A stretch of DNA of 64,000 bases from Burkholderia sp. Bp8963. Lineage in GTDB: Bacteria > Pseudomonadota > Gammaproteobacteria > Burkholderiales > Burkholderiaceae. The stretch is taken from NCBI RefSeq assembly GCF_003854275.1, contig NZ_QTQP01000008.1, positions 62,001-126,000 of the forward strand. Reading direction: 5' to 3'. A program made the translations under genes and the position numbers. The notes under the pieces were generated by a model. The model was not told where the DNA came from. It saw only the letters and a program-made list of their open reading frames with translations, and searched no databases. This document shows positions 18,184 through 30,327 of the stretch, one piece after another. Numbering within the stretch: the first letter of the stretch is position 1; each line of letters opens with the position of its first letter.

Positions 18184-19677
18184 ATGTCAATCACCGAACA
18201 CCTGCCCCGGACGACGCTGCTCGACAAGCTGTGGGCCCGGATGAACGAACGGGGCGATTTCCCGCTGCTGTCGGAATCGCTGCGCGCGACGATGGCCGCG
18301 ATGAAGAGCGACGACCTCGACTTCACCGCGCTCGTGCGCGTCGTACTGTCGGACTTCGCGCTGACGCAGAAGGTGCTGCGGCTCGCGAACTCCGCGATGT
18401 ACATGGCGTTCGGCGGCAACATCACCACCGTGACCCGCGCACTGATGGTGCTCGGGATGGACGCGGTCGGCCACCTCGTCGTCGGCCTCAAGCTCGTCGA
18501 CCACTTCCACCAGAGCACGCCGCGCAGAATCGACGCGAAGCTCGAGCTGAACCGCGCGCTGCTGTCAGGCTGCGTCGCGCGCAAGCTGACCGAGCACGTC
18601 GACCTGCGCGCCGGCGAGGAAGCGATCGTCTGCACGCTGATGCGGCAGGTCGGCAAGCTGCTCGTCGTCTGCTATCTCGACACCGAATGGGACCGGATCC
18701 GCCGGCGGGCGGCCGAGCTGCACGGCGACGAGGCCGCGGCCTGCATCGACGTGCTCGGCGTCGGGTTCGACGAGATCGGCCTCGAAGCGGCCACGCGCTG
18801 GCGGCTGCCCGAGCTGGTTCGCGCCGGCATGGCCGATGACGCCCGGCTCGTGGCGCTGATCGGCGGCGACGCGCCGCAGGACGAAGCGAACGACCCGGAC
18901 GACGGCGACAACCCGGCCAGCGAGGTGCGCTGGCTGCGCGCGGTGAGCCGCTGCTCGACCGAAGTCGCGGCCGCGCTCACGATGCCGGCGAGCCCGCAGC
19001 GCGACGCGCGCATCGCGTCGGTCGCACAGCACTACGGTGCGGAGCTCGACACGTCGCCCGACGCGCTCATCCAGATCGCCGAGCAGCTCGCTCGCGAGGA
19101 GACGAGCGACACCGTGATGCGCGAGATCGTCGAACTGCGCGCGAACGCCGACGCGATCGCCCGCGCGGGCGATACCGAGGCCTGCCTCGAGGCCGGCCTC
19201 GCCGACCTGCGCGCGCTGCCGTCCGAGCATGTGCTCACGCCGGTGCTCGCGCTCGCGTCCGAAAGCCTGCTCGCGGGCCTCGCGTTCACGCGCACCGTGA
19301 TGTTCGTGCGGCATGACGACGGCTCGTTCGCCGCCCGCCTCGGCTTCGGCCCCGGCGTCGACGCGGCGCTCGGCCAGCTACGCTTCGACGAGCGCTTCGA
19401 GCCGGACGTGTTCCATCTCGCGATCACCAATTCGGTCGGCATCTTCATCGAGCAGGCGCAGGACCCGAAGATGGTGAAACGCCTGCCCGCGTGGTATCTC
19501 GACGCGTTCGACGACACGCACGCGTTCGTGCTGCTGCCGGTACGGGTCGACACGTCGACGGTTGCGCTGCTGTACGGCGACTGGTCCGGCGCGCAGCGCG
19601 CGCGCAAGATCTCGCAGCAGGAAATGGGCGTGCTCAACGAGCTGGCGCGGGAATTGAGCCGGTTCTTCAAGACCTGA
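18184..19677 (+). CDS. HDOD-domain signalling protein
   Basis: A 497-residue protein. The N-terminal half (about 20-215) is an HDOD domain, a non-catalytic relative of HD phosphohydrolases: FPLLSESLRATMAAM, LTQKVLRLANSAMYM, TRALMVLGMDAVGHLV. The C-terminal part (about 300-490) resembles a GAF-like region (FTRTVMFVRHDDGSFAARLG; HAFVLLPVRVDTSTVALLYG). Such proteins often act in c-di-GMP and motility networks, which fits its position 28 bp behind the GGDEF-EAL gene. ATG 18184 is used; GTG 18157 is two bases after the upstream stop and is a possible alternative. A bidirectional terminator follows. Confidence 0.88.
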   Translation: MSITEHLPRTTLLDKLWARMNERGDFPLLSESLRATMAAMKSDDLDFTALVRVVLSDFALTQKVLRLANSAMYMAFGGNITTVTRALMVLGMDAVGHLVVGLKLVDHFHQSTPRRIDAKLELNRALLSGCVARKLTEHVDLRAGEEAIVCTLMRQVGKLLVVCYLDTEWDRIRRRAAELHGDEAAACIDVLGVGFDEIGLEAATRWRLPELVRAGMADDARLVALIGGDAPQDEANDPDDGDNPASEVRWLRAVSRCSTEVAAALTMPASPQRDARIASVAQHYGAELDTSPDALIQIAEQLAREETSDTVMREIVELRANADAIARAGDTEACLEAGLADLRALPSEHVLTPVLALASESLLAGLAFTRTVMFVRHDDGSFAARLGFGPGVDAALGQLRFDERFEPDVFHLAITNSVGIFIEQAQDPKMVKRLPAWYLDAFDDTHAFVLLPVRVDTSTVALLYGDWSGAQRARKISQQEMGVLNELARELSRFFKT

Positions 19678-19694
19678 ACTTCAAGGCCTGAAAA

Positions 19695-19724
19695 GCAAAC
19701 CGGCCGCATCTGCGGCCGGTTTGC
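19695..19724. terminator. Bidirectional terminator between HDOD gene and aotJ
   Basis: Long inverted repeat GCAAACCGGCCGCA / TGCGGCCGGTTTGC with a 2-nt centre lies between two convergent genes. It has A residues on one side and a T-containing right arm. Confidence 0.7.
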
Positions 19725-19750
19725 ATCATGCGGCGAATCGGATCGCGCGC

Positions 19751-20545
19751 TTACTTGAGCGTGACGGGCACGCTGAAGTACTTCTTCGCGAGGTTGTCGA
19801 TCGTACCGTCCGCCTTCAGCTCCTTCAGCGCCTGATCGAGCGCGGTCTTCAGCGCCGCGTCGTTCTTGCGCAGGCCGAAGCCGACGCCCGAGCCGAGGAT
19901 CTCGGCATCGCTGACGGTGCCGCCTGCGTAGCCGAAGCCCTGGCCTTGCGGCTTCGACAGGAAGCCCTTCGCGCCCGCTTCCGAATCCTGGAAGGTCGCG
20001 TCGAGACGGCCCGACTTCAGGTCCGCGTACGCGAGATCCTGCGTCTGGTACGGCACGACTTCGACGCCGGCCGGCGCCCACTTCTTCTTCGCGTACGCTT
20101 CCTGGATCGTGCCCTGCAGCACGCCGACGCGCTTGCCCTTCAGCGATTGCGGGGTCGGCAGCAGGCCGCTGCCCTGCTTTGCGATCAACTGGTTCGGGAT
20201 CGTGTAGATCGGATCGGTGAACGCGATCGCGTGCTTGCGCTGGTCGGTGATCGTCATGTCCGAGTTGATCGCGTCGAACTTGCGCGCCTGCAGCGCCGGG
20301 ATCAGGCCGTCGAAGTCGTTCTCGACCCACACGCACTTCGTCTTCAGCTTCGCGCACACTGCGTTGCCGACGTCGATGTCGAAGCCGGTCAGCTTGCCGT
20401 CGGGCGTCTTGAATTCGAACGGCGCATACGATGCCTCGACGCCGAAGCGGATCTCCTTCAGATCCGACGCAAACGCGCTGCCCGCCGCCACGGCCACTGC
20501 CGCCACCACCGCGTGCGCGGCCACTTTTCGCCAATCCAACTTCAT
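19751..20545 (-). CDS. aotJ: Basic amino acid ABC transporter, periplasmic binding protein (AotJ/ArgT-like)
   Basis: A 264-residue solute-binding protein for arginine/lysine/ornithine/histidine-type uptake. A signal peptide (HAVVAAVAVAAGSAFAS) is followed by the family start LKEIRFGVEASYAPFEFK, then GFDIDVGNAVCAKLK, the ligand-contact block DAINSDMTITDQRK, and SGRLDATFQDSEAG. ATG 20545 has a very strong AGGAGG site; a 13-codon extension to 20584 lacks support. It lies downstream of astE, 302 bp away, and apart from its presumed permease and ATPase genes (aotQMP, about 9 kb upstream on the same strand). The location next to arginine catabolism supports arginine/ornithine as substrate. Confidence 0.9.
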   Translation of the reverse strand: MKLDWRKVAAHAVVAAVAVAAGSAFASDLKEIRFGVEASYAPFEFKTPDGKLTGFDIDVGNAVCAKLKTKCVWVENDFDGLIPALQARKFDAINSDMTITDQRKHAIAFTDPIYTIPNQLIAKQGSGLLPTPQSLKGKRVGVLQGTIQEAYAKKKWAPAGVEVVPYQTQDLAYADLKSGRLDATFQDSEAGAKGFLSKPQGQGFGYAGGTVSDAEILGSGVGFGLRKNDAALKTALDQALKELKADGTIDNLAKKYFSVPVTLK

Positions 20546-20595
20546 TAAAGGGTCCTCCTGATACGAACGGTATTTCCGGAACAACGTGCGTACGC

Positions 20596-20624
20596 ATCAT
20601 TGCAGGGCCGGAATGCCCGGACAA
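20596..20624 (-). promoter_or_regulatory. Predicted promoter of aotJ
   Basis: Minus strand: -35 TTGTCC at 20624-20619, 17 bp, then -10 AATGAT at 20601-20596. It lies about 50 bp before the aotJ start. Confidence 0.45.
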
Positions 20625-20774
20625 TCGCGATGCGTCGCCGTGATGCGGCGCAACAGCCGCAAGGCCGCGATTGTACCAATCCGCGTGCGCCGTCACGGCA
20701 AAGCGGCCGGCCGGGCCGGTTGCTGCACTGCGCGCACGACGCCGCGCGCGACGCATGCGGAACTTGCAAGACGA

Positions 20775-20795
20775 TGTCGCAAACACGCAAGGCAG
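20775..20795 (+). promoter_or_regulatory. Candidate ArgR (AraC-type) binding site upstream of aotJ
   Basis: TGTCGC, eight bases, then AA matches exactly the Pseudomonas aeruginosa ArgR consensus as I recall it (TGTCGC-N8-AA-N5). It lies between astE and aotJ, about 150 bp upstream of the predicted aotJ promoter. The rest of the 302-bp gap shows no terminator. Confidence 0.4.
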
Positions 20796-20847
20796 GGGCG
20801 TCGCACGCACCGTCGGCGCACTGCGCGTGCGAACGTCGGCGCGTCGC

Positions 20848-21918
20848 TCAGACGAGCGCGGCGAGCGTCTCGCGGGTCGTATCGACGACGAGCAGCCCGG
20901 CACGCAGCCCGGGCTTCACCGACGGGTTCGGAAACACGATCCGCTCCTCGTCGTGCTGCACCGTGTAGCGGTACGCGCCGTCCTGCGCGAGCACCGTGCC
21001 GCGCGGGAATGGCGTGAAGTTCGCGACATCGGCCGCGACGAACAGCTCGAGCGCGTCGCTCTGCTTCGTGATCTGGTCGATCACGGTGAACACGCGCGGC
21101 AGTGAAGCATCGGCATCGCGCTGCGAGTGGCCGCCGCGCGGATGGCCGCCCCGCACCCCCGACACGAGCGCGCGCACTGCGCGATCGGCGGCTGCGAAGC
21201 GCGTCAGGTCGTTCTGGCCGAACGGCCGCACCTTGCCGAGCTCCAGCGTGCACGCCAGCGCGCCGCAATGCTCGGCCGTGAAGTGCGAATACGTGAACCC
21301 TTTCGCGGAGTGCAGCAGCACGGCCGCGATGCGCGCGTCGCCGAGCCATTCGATCATCGTGCGCGACGGCGGCGCGCCCGTATGCGGCAGCAGCGCGAAC
21401 TGCTCGAATACCGACGCGCGGATCGCCGTATGCATGTCGATATGCCAGCGCGCGCCCGCTTCGGCCGGCGCAGCGGCGAAGAACGACGCGGCGGCCGCCT
21501 CGAGCTGCGCGGCGCGCGGCGCCTCGCGGCTGCCCGGCACCTGCGCATGACGCCCGCTGAACAGCCGGTTCAGGTCGTCGTCGAGATAGCGGTCGCCCGC
21601 GCGCATCGCCGGCGAATTGCCGAGCACGACGAACAATCGGCACGCGAGCGGCAACGCGCCCGCCGCGATATCGCGCACGAGCATCGACAGCAGCTCGATC
21701 GGTGCGGTCTCGTCGCCGTGCACGCCGGCTGACACGAGCACACTGAGGCCCGACGCGACGTTCGCCGTGCCCACCGCTTTCGGCTCGAGTGCCAGCAGCC
21801 CTTCGCCATGCCACTGCCAGCGCACCGCGCCGTCGGCACAGACGCCGTCCGTCACGGCAGGCGTCTCACCCGCGAGCGTGAACGCGAGGAAATCGTCGAG
21901 CCAGGCCGCGTCGCGCAT
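20848..21918 (-). CDS. astE: Succinylglutamate desuccinylase
   Basis: Last step of the arginine succinyltransferase pathway: N-succinylglutamate to succinate and glutamate, zinc-dependent. About 356 residues of the AstE/aspartoacylase family. Zinc ligands are visible as [13 protein letters not shown] (His and Glu) and [10 protein letters not shown] (His), with [13 protein letters not shown] for substrate binding. I prefer ATG 21918, which has GAGG at a normal distance and lies eight bases after the astB stop; ATG 21942 overlaps astB by 17 bp and is possible. It is the last gene of the six-gene operon (order equal to aruCFGDBE). The next gene, aotJ, probably has its own promoter. Confidence 0.92.
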   Translation of the reverse strand: MRDAAWLDDFLAFTLAGETPAVTDGVCADGAVRWQWHGEGLLALEPKAVGTANVASGLSVLVSAGVHGDETAPIELLSMLVRDIAAGALPLACRLFVVLGNSPAMRAGDRYLDDDLNRLFSGRHAQVPGSREAPRAAQLEAAAASFFAAAPAEAGARWHIDMHTAIRASVFEQFALLPHTGAPPSRTMIEWLGDARIAAVLLHSAKGFTYSHFTAEHCGALACTLELGKVRPFGQNDLTRFAAADRAVRALVSGVRGGHPRGGHSQRDADASLPRVFTVIDQITKQSDALELFVAADVANFTPFPRGTVLAQDGAYRYTVQHDEERIVFPNPSVKPGLRAGLLVVDTTRETLAALV

Positions 21919-21925
21919 GCGGGCC

Positions 21926-23266
21926 TCAGCGCTGGAAGTCATACAGCGACCCGACGCGCAGGATCTGCGTCAACTCGTCGAGCGCGGTGCGCGACTCGTC
22001 GAGCAGCACCGGATCGGCGAGGTCTTCCGGCGCGAGGCGGTCGCGGTAGTGCTTTTCGATCCACGCGTCGAGCGACGCGAACAGCGTGTCGTTGATCCAC
22101 ACGTTCGACGTGACGGCCGCGCGCTCCGCGTCGTTCAGCACGACGCGCAGGCGCAGGCACGCCGGGCCGCCGCCGTTCTTCATGCTTTCGCGCAGGTCGA
22201 ACACGAGCACGTCGCGGATCGGGCCGCTGCCGGCCGCGAGGCTGTCGAGGTACCCGGCAACGTTCGCGTTCTCGCGGCATTCCTGCGGCACGACGAGCAC
22301 TTGCGAACCGTCGGCGCGCGACAGCAGCTGGCTGTTGAACAGATACGACGTCACCGCGTCATTGACGCTCACCGCCGCATCGGGCACCTCGATCACGTTC
22401 AGGCGCGCGCCGCGCGCGTCGAGCGCCGCCGTCAGCGTGTCGTAGATCGCCTGCTTGTTGACGAATGCGCGCTCGTGCGTGAACAGCGTGTCGCGGTTGC
22501 CGACCGAGATCACGTCGTTGTGGAACACGCCCGCGTCGATCACGTCCGGATCCTGCTGCGCGTAGACCGTCGCTTCCTCGCGCAGCCCGTGGCGATGCGC
22601 GACCGCGCGGCTCGCCTCGAAGGTCTGGCGCGCCGGGAAGCGCTTCGGCTCCGGCCCGCGGCGGTATTCCGAGCGGCCGTACACGAAGAACTCGACGCCC
22701 GGCTGCCCGTATTCGGCGCAAAAGCGCGTGTGGTTTGCCGCGCCCTCGTCGCCGAGCGCGGGCGTGCCGGTCAGCGCTTCATGCACCGCGAAGTGCGCGG
22801 GATCGGCAAACAGCGTCGACAGCGTGCGGCGCGTCGCCTCGTGCTCGATCGCGCGGTGCAGCTTGCTGCACAGGTTCGCCGGCGTGAAGTGCACGCGGCC
22901 GTCGCCCGTGTCAGCCGACGGGCTGACGGTGGCCGCATTCGCGGTCCACATCGCCGATGCGGAACTCGCCGCGGCGAGCAGTTCGGGCGCCTGTTTCGCG
23001 GCCTTCGCGATCACGTCCGCGTCCTTGCCCGAGAAGCCGAGCTCGCGCAGCAGGCGCAGCGACGGGCGCTCCTGAGGCGGCAGCACGCCCTGTGCGAAAC
23101 CGAGGTCGGCGAGCTGCTTCATCTTGCGCAGCCCCTGCTTCGCGGCGGCCTTCGGATTCGCTGCGGATTTTTCGTTGTTCAGCGACGCGACGTTGCCGAA
23201 CGACAGCCCGGCGTAGTTGTGAGTCGGGCCGACGAGTCCGTCGAAATTGGCTTCTTGTGCGTTCAT
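21926..23266 (-). CDS. astB: N-succinylarginine dihydrolase
   Basis: Hydrolyses N2-succinylarginine to N2-succinylornithine, CO2 and two ammonia; second step of the pathway. At 446 residues the length equals the Escherichia coli enzyme. The N-terminus [20 protein letters not shown] is the family hallmark. Amidinotransferase-fold catalytic features include the Glu and His in [15 protein letters not shown] and HNDVISVGN, and the Cys near the C-terminus in [16 protein letters not shown] 23266 follows astD by 14 bp. The open frame continues far upstream over astD, but that part is a shadow. Confidence 0.95.
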   Translation of the reverse strand: MNAQEANFDGLVGPTHNYAGLSFGNVASLNNEKSAANPKAAAKQGLRKMKQLADLGFAQGVLPPQERPSLRLLRELGFSGKDADVIAKAAKQAPELLAAASSASAMWTANAATVSPSADTGDGRVHFTPANLCSKLHRAIEHEATRRTLSTLFADPAHFAVHEALTGTPALGDEGAANHTRFCAEYGQPGVEFFVYGRSEYRRGPEPKRFPARQTFEASRAVAHRHGLREEATVYAQQDPDVIDAGVFHNDVISVGNRDTLFTHERAFVNKQAIYDTLTAALDARGARLNVIEVPDAAVSVNDAVTSYLFNSQLLSRADGSQVLVVPQECRENANVAGYLDSLAAGSGPIRDVLVFDLRESMKNGGGPACLRLRVVLNDAERAAVTSNVWINDTLFASLDAWIEKHYRDRLAPEDLADPVLLDESRTALDELTQILRVGSLYDFQR

Positions 23267-23280
23267 CGTCGTTCCCTCGT

Positions 23281-25788
<2,508 letters not shown>

Positions 25789-25792
<4 letters not shown>

Positions 25793-26844
25793 GCTGCGTC
25801 TCCCTTCGAATGTTCGTCATCGCGCTGGTGCAGCGGCACGCAGCGCACGACATCGCCGTCCTTCACGTCGAGCGCCGCGCGCACGTCGCCGGCGAGCGGC
25901 GCGTCCTTACCGGCATCGGCCGGCAAGTCGGCGAGCACGCAGCGGAACGCATCGCCGCTGCCGCTCGACACGAGGTACGCGACGTCGCCCTGCTGGCGCG
26001 CGGCCTCGCGCACCGTGCGTTCGGCCGCGTGCGCCACGCACGCGGTGCGATCGACCTGCTGGGTCAGCACCGGGCCCGCGTCGAAGATGTCGACGAAGCG
26101 GTCCGGCTCGAAGCCTTCCTCGAGGTGGATGTCGTATGCGAGCAGCGCGGTGGCGTTCGGCTCGCCGAGCACGCGCTGCGCGGCTTCCGGCAACAGCGGC
26201 ACGTACAGCGGATAGCCGGGCATCACTTCGGCGATGAACGTGCGGCTGCGGCCGCCCGACGCGATGTCGACGTCGGCGAAGTCACGGCCGAAGAACTTGC
26301 GGCCCACCGCTTCCCAGAACGGCGACGCGCCGCTCTCGTCGCTCACGCCGAGCAGCAGCGTGAACACTTCGGGCGTGAAGCGGCGGCGGTTCGCGGCGAT
26401 GTACATCATCCGTGCGCGGGAAATCAGGTGCGCGGCCGCGTCGCCACGCAGCGACGGATCGACGTAGAAGCCCGCGAGCCGGCTCTTGCCCGTCAGCTCG
26501 TGCGACATCGTCAGCGCGTGGATCTTGCGGTTCACGTGCAGTTCGCGCGACGCGTGGATCAGCGCGTCGTTGCGAAACGCGTAGAACGGCTCGGAGTAGC
26601 CGGCGGCCGCCACGATGCTGGCGGTGCCGAGCAGTTTGCCGGTTGCGGCGTCTTCCAGCACGAAGAGATAGAACTCCTCGCCGGGGAAGTCGACGTCCGC
26701 GCGAAACGAATCCTCCGAGAGCGCGACACGCGCCTCGAGCGCCGCGCGATCATGCGGCAGCGAGTGCAGGACCGGCTGCGCGGTGCGCGCCATGTGCGCG
26801 AGCGCATCGAGATCCGTGAGTTTGCCGGGGCGAACAAATAGCAT
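25789..26844 (-). CDS. aruF: Arginine N-succinyltransferase, alpha-type subunit (AruF)
   Basis: First of the two AstA-family subunits, about 351 residues: MLFVRPGKLTDLDALAHMAR, SLRGDAAAHLISRARMMYIA and RFVDIFDAGPVLTQQVDRT match the paralogue downstream. In Pseudomonas the alpha subunit also succinylates ornithine. ATG 26844 has an AGGAACG site; an upstream nine-codon extension to 26871 would overlap the region just before astC's stop and is less likely. It lies 30 bp after astC. Confidence 0.94.
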
Positions 26845-26874
26845 CGTCGTTCCTGTCAGCGATGGGTGCACGCT

Positions 26875-28107
26875 TCAGCGCGCGGTGGCTTCCTGCGCGG
26901 CGACCACCTGCTCGACCGCCTTCTCGAAGCGCGCGAGGCCTTCGTCGAGCACGTCGAACGGAATCACGAGCGACGGCACGAAGCGCAGCACGTTAGGGCC
27001 TGCGATCAGCATGATCACGCCGTGCTCGGCGGCTGCGTTCACGAAGTCCTTTGCGCGGCCGTCGAATGCGGCCGTGAGTTCCGCGCCGACCAGCAGGCCC
27101 TTGCCGCGCACGTCCTTGAAGATGCCGAAGCGTGCGTTGATGCGCTCGAGCGCGCCCTTCAGTCGCACGCTGCGTTCGCGCACGCCTTCGAGCAGAGCCG
27201 GGTCGCCGATCAGTTCGACGACCTTGTCGGCGATCGCCGACGCGAGCGGGTTGCCGCCGTAGGTCGTGCCGTGCACGCCGACCTTGAAGTGGGCGGCCAG
27301 TTCCTTCGTCGTCAGCATCGCGCCGATCGGGAAGCCGTTGCCGAGCGCCTTCGCGGTCGTCAGGATATCCGGCGTGACGCCCGTGTCCATGTATGCGTAG
27401 AAGTGGCCCGTGCGGCCGACACCCGTCTGCACTTCGTCGAAGATCAGCAGTGCGCCATGCGCGTCGCATGCTTCGCGCAGCGCCTTCAGGAAGGCCGGAT
27501 CGGCGGGGATCACGCCGCCTTCGCCCTGCACGGGTTCGACGATCACCGCGCAGGTTTGCGGGCCGATTGCGGCCTTCGCGGCTTCGATGTCATTGAACGG
27601 CAGGTGCTTGATGCCTTCGGGCACCGGGCCGAAGCCTTCCGAGTATTTCGGCTGGCCGCCGACGCTGACCGTGAAGAACGTGCGGCCGTGGAACGACTGC
27701 ACGAACGAGATGATTTCGTATTTGTCGGCGCCGTGGCGTTCGAACGCGACGCGGCGGGCGAGCTTCAGCGCGGCTTCGTTCGCTTCCGCGCCCGAGTTCG
27801 CGAAGAACGCGCGGTCGGCGAAGGTCAGCGATTCGAGGCGCTTGGCGAGACGCAGCACCGGTTCATTCGTGTAGCCGTTGCCGATGTGCCAGAGCTTGCG
27901 GCTTTGCTCGTCGAGCACCTTCAGCAGTTCCGGGTGGCCGTGGCCCAGCGACGTCACGGCGATGCCGCACGCGAAATCCACGTACTCGCGACCGGCCGTG
28001 TCCCACACACGGGAGCCCTCGCCGCGGTCCGGCACGAACGGCGCGGGGGAAAACACCGGCACCATCACTTCGTCGAAAGTCTGGCGGTTCACGGTCAGGT
28101 TCGTCAT
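26875..28107 (-). CDS. astC: Succinylornithine / acetylornithine aminotransferase
   Basis: PLP-dependent class III aminotransferase of 410 residues that converts N-succinylornithine to the semialdehyde (third step), with possible activity on acetylornithine. The PLP site is [19 protein letters not shown] (Lys), with [14 protein letters not shown] carrying the Asp, and [14 protein letters not shown] and [12 protein letters not shown] also conserved. ATG 28107 has an AGGAAGGA site; 15 earlier codons to 28152 are unsupported. It is the first gene of the operon (order astC-aruF-aruG-astD-astB-astE). A possible ArgR site lies about 75 bp upstream. Confidence 0.95.
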   Translation of the reverse strand: MTNLTVNRQTFDEVMVPVFSPAPFVPDRGEGSRVWDTAGREYVDFACGIAVTSLGHGHPELLKVLDEQSRKLWHIGNGYTNEPVLRLAKRLESLTFADRAFFANSGAEANEAALKLARRVAFERHGADKYEIISFVQSFHGRTFFTVSVGGQPKYSEGFGPVPEGIKHLPFNDIEAAKAAIGPQTCAVIVEPVQGEGGVIPADPAFLKALREACDAHGALLIFDEVQTGVGRTGHFYAYMDTGVTPDILTTAKALGNGFPIGAMLTTKELAAHFKVGVHGTTYGGNPLASAIADKVVELIGDPALLEGVRERSVRLKGALERINARFGIFKDVRGKGLLVGAELTAAFDGRAKDFVNAAAEHGVIMLIAGPNVLRFVPSLVIPFDVLDEGLARFEKAVEQVVAAQEATAR

Positions 28108-28178
28108 GGTGGTTCCTTCCTTTCGGTTGAGGTCTTGAAACAATAGGTTCAAGTTTAGGTAAGGGGCGGGGAAGCGTC

Positions 28179-28194
28179 TTGCGCAATTGCGACG
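28179..28194 (-). promoter_or_regulatory. Candidate ArgR site upstream of astC
   Basis: On the minus strand CGTCGC, eight bases, then AA: one mismatch to the recalled Pseudomonas ArgR consensus (TGTCGC-N8-AA). It contains the 10-bp palindrome CGCAATTGCG and sits about 75 bp upstream of astC. Confidence 0.35.
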
Positions 28195-28319
28195 GGTTCT
28201 GTCGGGATGCCTCGGGCGGTTTTTTTTTGCCTCCGGCGGGGGGCTTCGGGTTCGGGGCTTCAGTTTGCTCAGCTTTTTCCCTCTGTGTGGCTGGGGTTTT
28301 GCTCGGTCCCGATTTCTTA

Positions 28320-28378
28320 TCGGTCTATTTGTGTCGCCCCTCCCCGGGGCAGGGGGAGGGGCGACACAAATAGACCGA
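28320..28378. repeat. Long perfect inverted repeat, 26-bp arms
   Basis: Arms of 26 bp (28320-28345 and 28353-28378) are perfectly complementary around a 7-nt loop. The top of the stem is a C/G block (CCCCTCCCC / GGGGAGGGG) and the base is AT-richer (TCTATTTGTG). It lies between argR (ending 28449) and the astC promoter region. As RNA it would form a very stable hairpin on either strand. It could end the aot-argR transcript or be a dispersed element of the genome. The remainder of 28108-28448 shows only the ArgR candidate. Confidence 0.9.
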
Positions 28379-28448
28379 CAAGATCACAGGTACTTCACGC
28401 CCGCCGCCGCCGGACCACCAAAAAAATGCCCCCAGGCCCCCTCATCCC

Positions 28449-29489
28449 TTACTTGTTCTCGCGCTCGACGAGCGCCCCCGCCCGTGGCTCGGCGGCACCC
28501 CCAGTCTGCTTCTCGAGCCAAGCACGCCGATCCTCACGAGGCGTCACCCCGAACCTCTCGCGGTACGCATTGGAAAAGTGCGCAGCAGAAGAAAACCCAC
28601 AGGCGAGACTGACCTGAACGACCGACTTGCTGGTCCGCTGCAACTGCGTCCTTGCCTTGAGCAACCGCAAATTGAGGTAATACTTCGACGGCATCGCCCC
28701 AAGATACTGCCGAAACAGCCGCTCGAGCTGCCGGCGAGACACGCCGACCAACCCGGCGATCTCATCGGTCGTCAACGGATCCTCGATATTCGCTTCCATC
28801 AGCAGCAGCGCATCGTTCAAACGAGGATGCCGCTCGCCGGGCGCGGTGACAAAAGGAATCCGCTGCCGCTCCTCGCCACTGCGCAGCGTGCCCGCACCGA
28901 GCGCATCCGCAATCCGCTCCGCCAGGTCGGGCCCATGCTCCCGACCGATCATCGCCAGCATGAAATCAACCGTCGTCTGCCCGCCCGCACACGTGGCCCG
29001 ATCCCGGTCGATCTCGAAGATCTGCTGCGTGACGATCGAACGCTCGAACTGCTCGGCAAACTGCTGGTACGTCTCCCAGTTCACGCTCACGCGATAACCG
29101 GACAACTGCCCGGCCATCGCCAGCCACCACACGCCATGGTGGATGCCCGTCACGACCGGCGTGCGCTGCCCGACGCGCGCAAGGCTCGCCAGGAACAGCC
29201 GGTAGTCGGCAAACTGCTGGAACCGCTCGGAAACGACGATCAGCCAGTCGCACGCAACCGCGTCGTTGAACGCCGCATCCGCATGCCATTGCGCGCCGCC
29301 GGCGAGCGGCACCGGCCGCCCGTCCCACGAACACACCTGCCAGCGGTACAGCAGCCGGCCATCGATCTCGTTGGCAAGACTCAACGCATCGACGATCGGA
29401 CCCACGCCCGACATCGACACGGGCGGCAAAGCAACGATCACCACCTGCGTCGTGCGGGTGGCGCCTGCGGGACGGGACACCGGTACCAC
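28449..29489 (-). CDS. argR: AraC-family regulator with DJ-1/PfpI-like domain (ArgR of the Pseudomonas type)
   Basis: A GlxA-type transcription factor of 346 residues. Residues about 15-190 form a DJ-1/PfpI-like amidotransferase-fold sensing domain (IVALPPVSMSGVGPIVDALS; TTVDFMLAMIGREHG). Residues about 225-330 hold the double AraC helix-turn-helix (TTDEIAGLVGVSRRQLERLF; VVQVSLACGFSSAAHFSNAY). In Pseudomonas aeruginosa the last gene of aotJQMOP-argR is an AraC-type ArgR controlling arginine uptake and aru. Here the gene follows aotQ-aotM-aotP by 22 bp and lies next to the ast operon, so the same role is inferred. The start codon is GTG at 29489. It is not the Escherichia coli type ArgR. Confidence 0.88.
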   Translation of the reverse strand: MVPVSRPAGATRTTQVVIVALPPVSMSGVGPIVDALSLANEIDGRLLYRWQVCSWDGRPVPLAGGAQWHADAAFNDAVACDWLIVVSERFQQFADYRLFLASLARVGQRTPVVTGIHHGVWWLAMAGQLSGYRVSVNWETYQQFAEQFERSIVTQQIFEIDRDRATCAGGQTTVDFMLAMIGREHGPDLAERIADALGAGTLRSGEERQRIPFVTAPGERHPRLNDALLLMEANIEDPLTTDEIAGLVGVSRRQLERLFRQYLGAMPSKYYLNLRLLKARTQLQRTSKSVVQVSLACGFSSAAHFSNAYRERFGVTPREDRRAWLEKQTGGAAEPRAGALVERENK

Positions 29490-29511
29490 GGATGCGACCT
29501 GCCGCGCCGCG

Positions 29512-30306
29512 TTACTTGAGGCTGCCGGACAGGAACTGCTTCAGGCGCTCGCTCTGCGGGCGCACCAGCACCTCCGCCGGATTGCCCTGCTCCTCGGTCC
29601 GCCCCTGGTGCAGGAACATCACGTGGTTCGACACGTTGCGCGCGAAGCCCATCTCGTGCGTGACGACGATCATCGTGCGGCCCTCCTCGGCGAGCTTCTG
29701 CATCACCTTCAGCACTTCGCCGACGAGCTCCGGATCCAGCGCCGAGGTCGGCTCGTCGAACAGCATCACGTCCGGATGCATCGCCAGCGCCCGCGCGATC
29801 GCGACGCGCTGCTGCTGACCGCCCGACAGGTGCGACGGATATTGCTTCTCGACCCGCGGCGGCAGCCCGACCTTCTCCAGATACTCGCGCGCACGATCCT
29901 CGGCTTCCTTCTTCGAGATGCCAAGCACGTGCACCGGCGCTTCCATCACGTTCTCGAGCACGTTCATGTGCGCCCACAGATTGAAGTGCTGGAACACCAT
30001 CGCAAGCTTCGTGCGGATCCGCTGCAGCTGCTTGTGGTCGGCAACCTCGAGCGCGCCGCTCTTGTCGGTCTTCGTGCGCACGGCCTCGCCGTCGACGACG
30101 ATCTGCCCCGCATTCGGCCGCTCGAGAAAATTGATGCAGCGCAGGAACGTGCTCTTGCCCGAGCCGCTCGCGCCGATGATGCTGATGACGTCGCCGGCCT
30201 TCGCGTTCAGCGACACGCCCTTCAGCACCTCGTTGTCACCATAGCGCTTGTGAATGTCGACCGCCGCAAGCTTGCAGGCAGCGCCCGTTTGAGTGATCTC
30301 GGCCAA
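29512..30306 (-). CDS. aotP: Basic amino acid ABC transporter, ATPase (AotP/HisP-like)
   Basis: ATP-binding subunit of a HisP-type importer, 264 residues. Walker [11 protein letters not shown]-loop [14 protein letters not shown], signature [17 protein letters not shown], Walker [14 protein letters not shown] and H-loop VVTHEMGFA are all intact. The start is TTG at 30306, supported by GAGGAG six bases upstream, and lies 21 bp after aotM. It should energise the AotQ-AotM permease pair with AotJ as the binding protein. Confidence 0.94.
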   Translation of the reverse strand: MAEITQTGAACKLAAVDIHKRYGDNEVLKGVSLNAKAGDVISIIGASGSGKSTFLRCINFLERPNAGQIVVDGEAVRTKTDKSGALEVADHKQLQRIRTKLAMVFQHFNLWAHMNVLENVMEAPVHVLGISKKEAEDRAREYLEKVGLPPRVEKQYPSHLSGGQQQRVAIARALAMHPDVMLFDEPTSALDPELVGEVLKVMQKLAEEGRTMIVVTHEMGFARNVSNHVMFLHQGRTEEQGNPAEVLVRPQSERLKQFLSGSLK

Positions 30307-30327
30307 CTGGCTCTCCTCGAAGTGAAA

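Noticed and set aside
28179..28373. 64-codon plus ORF upstream of astC
   Set aside because: It runs through the long palindrome and lacks a ribosome site. Probably chance.
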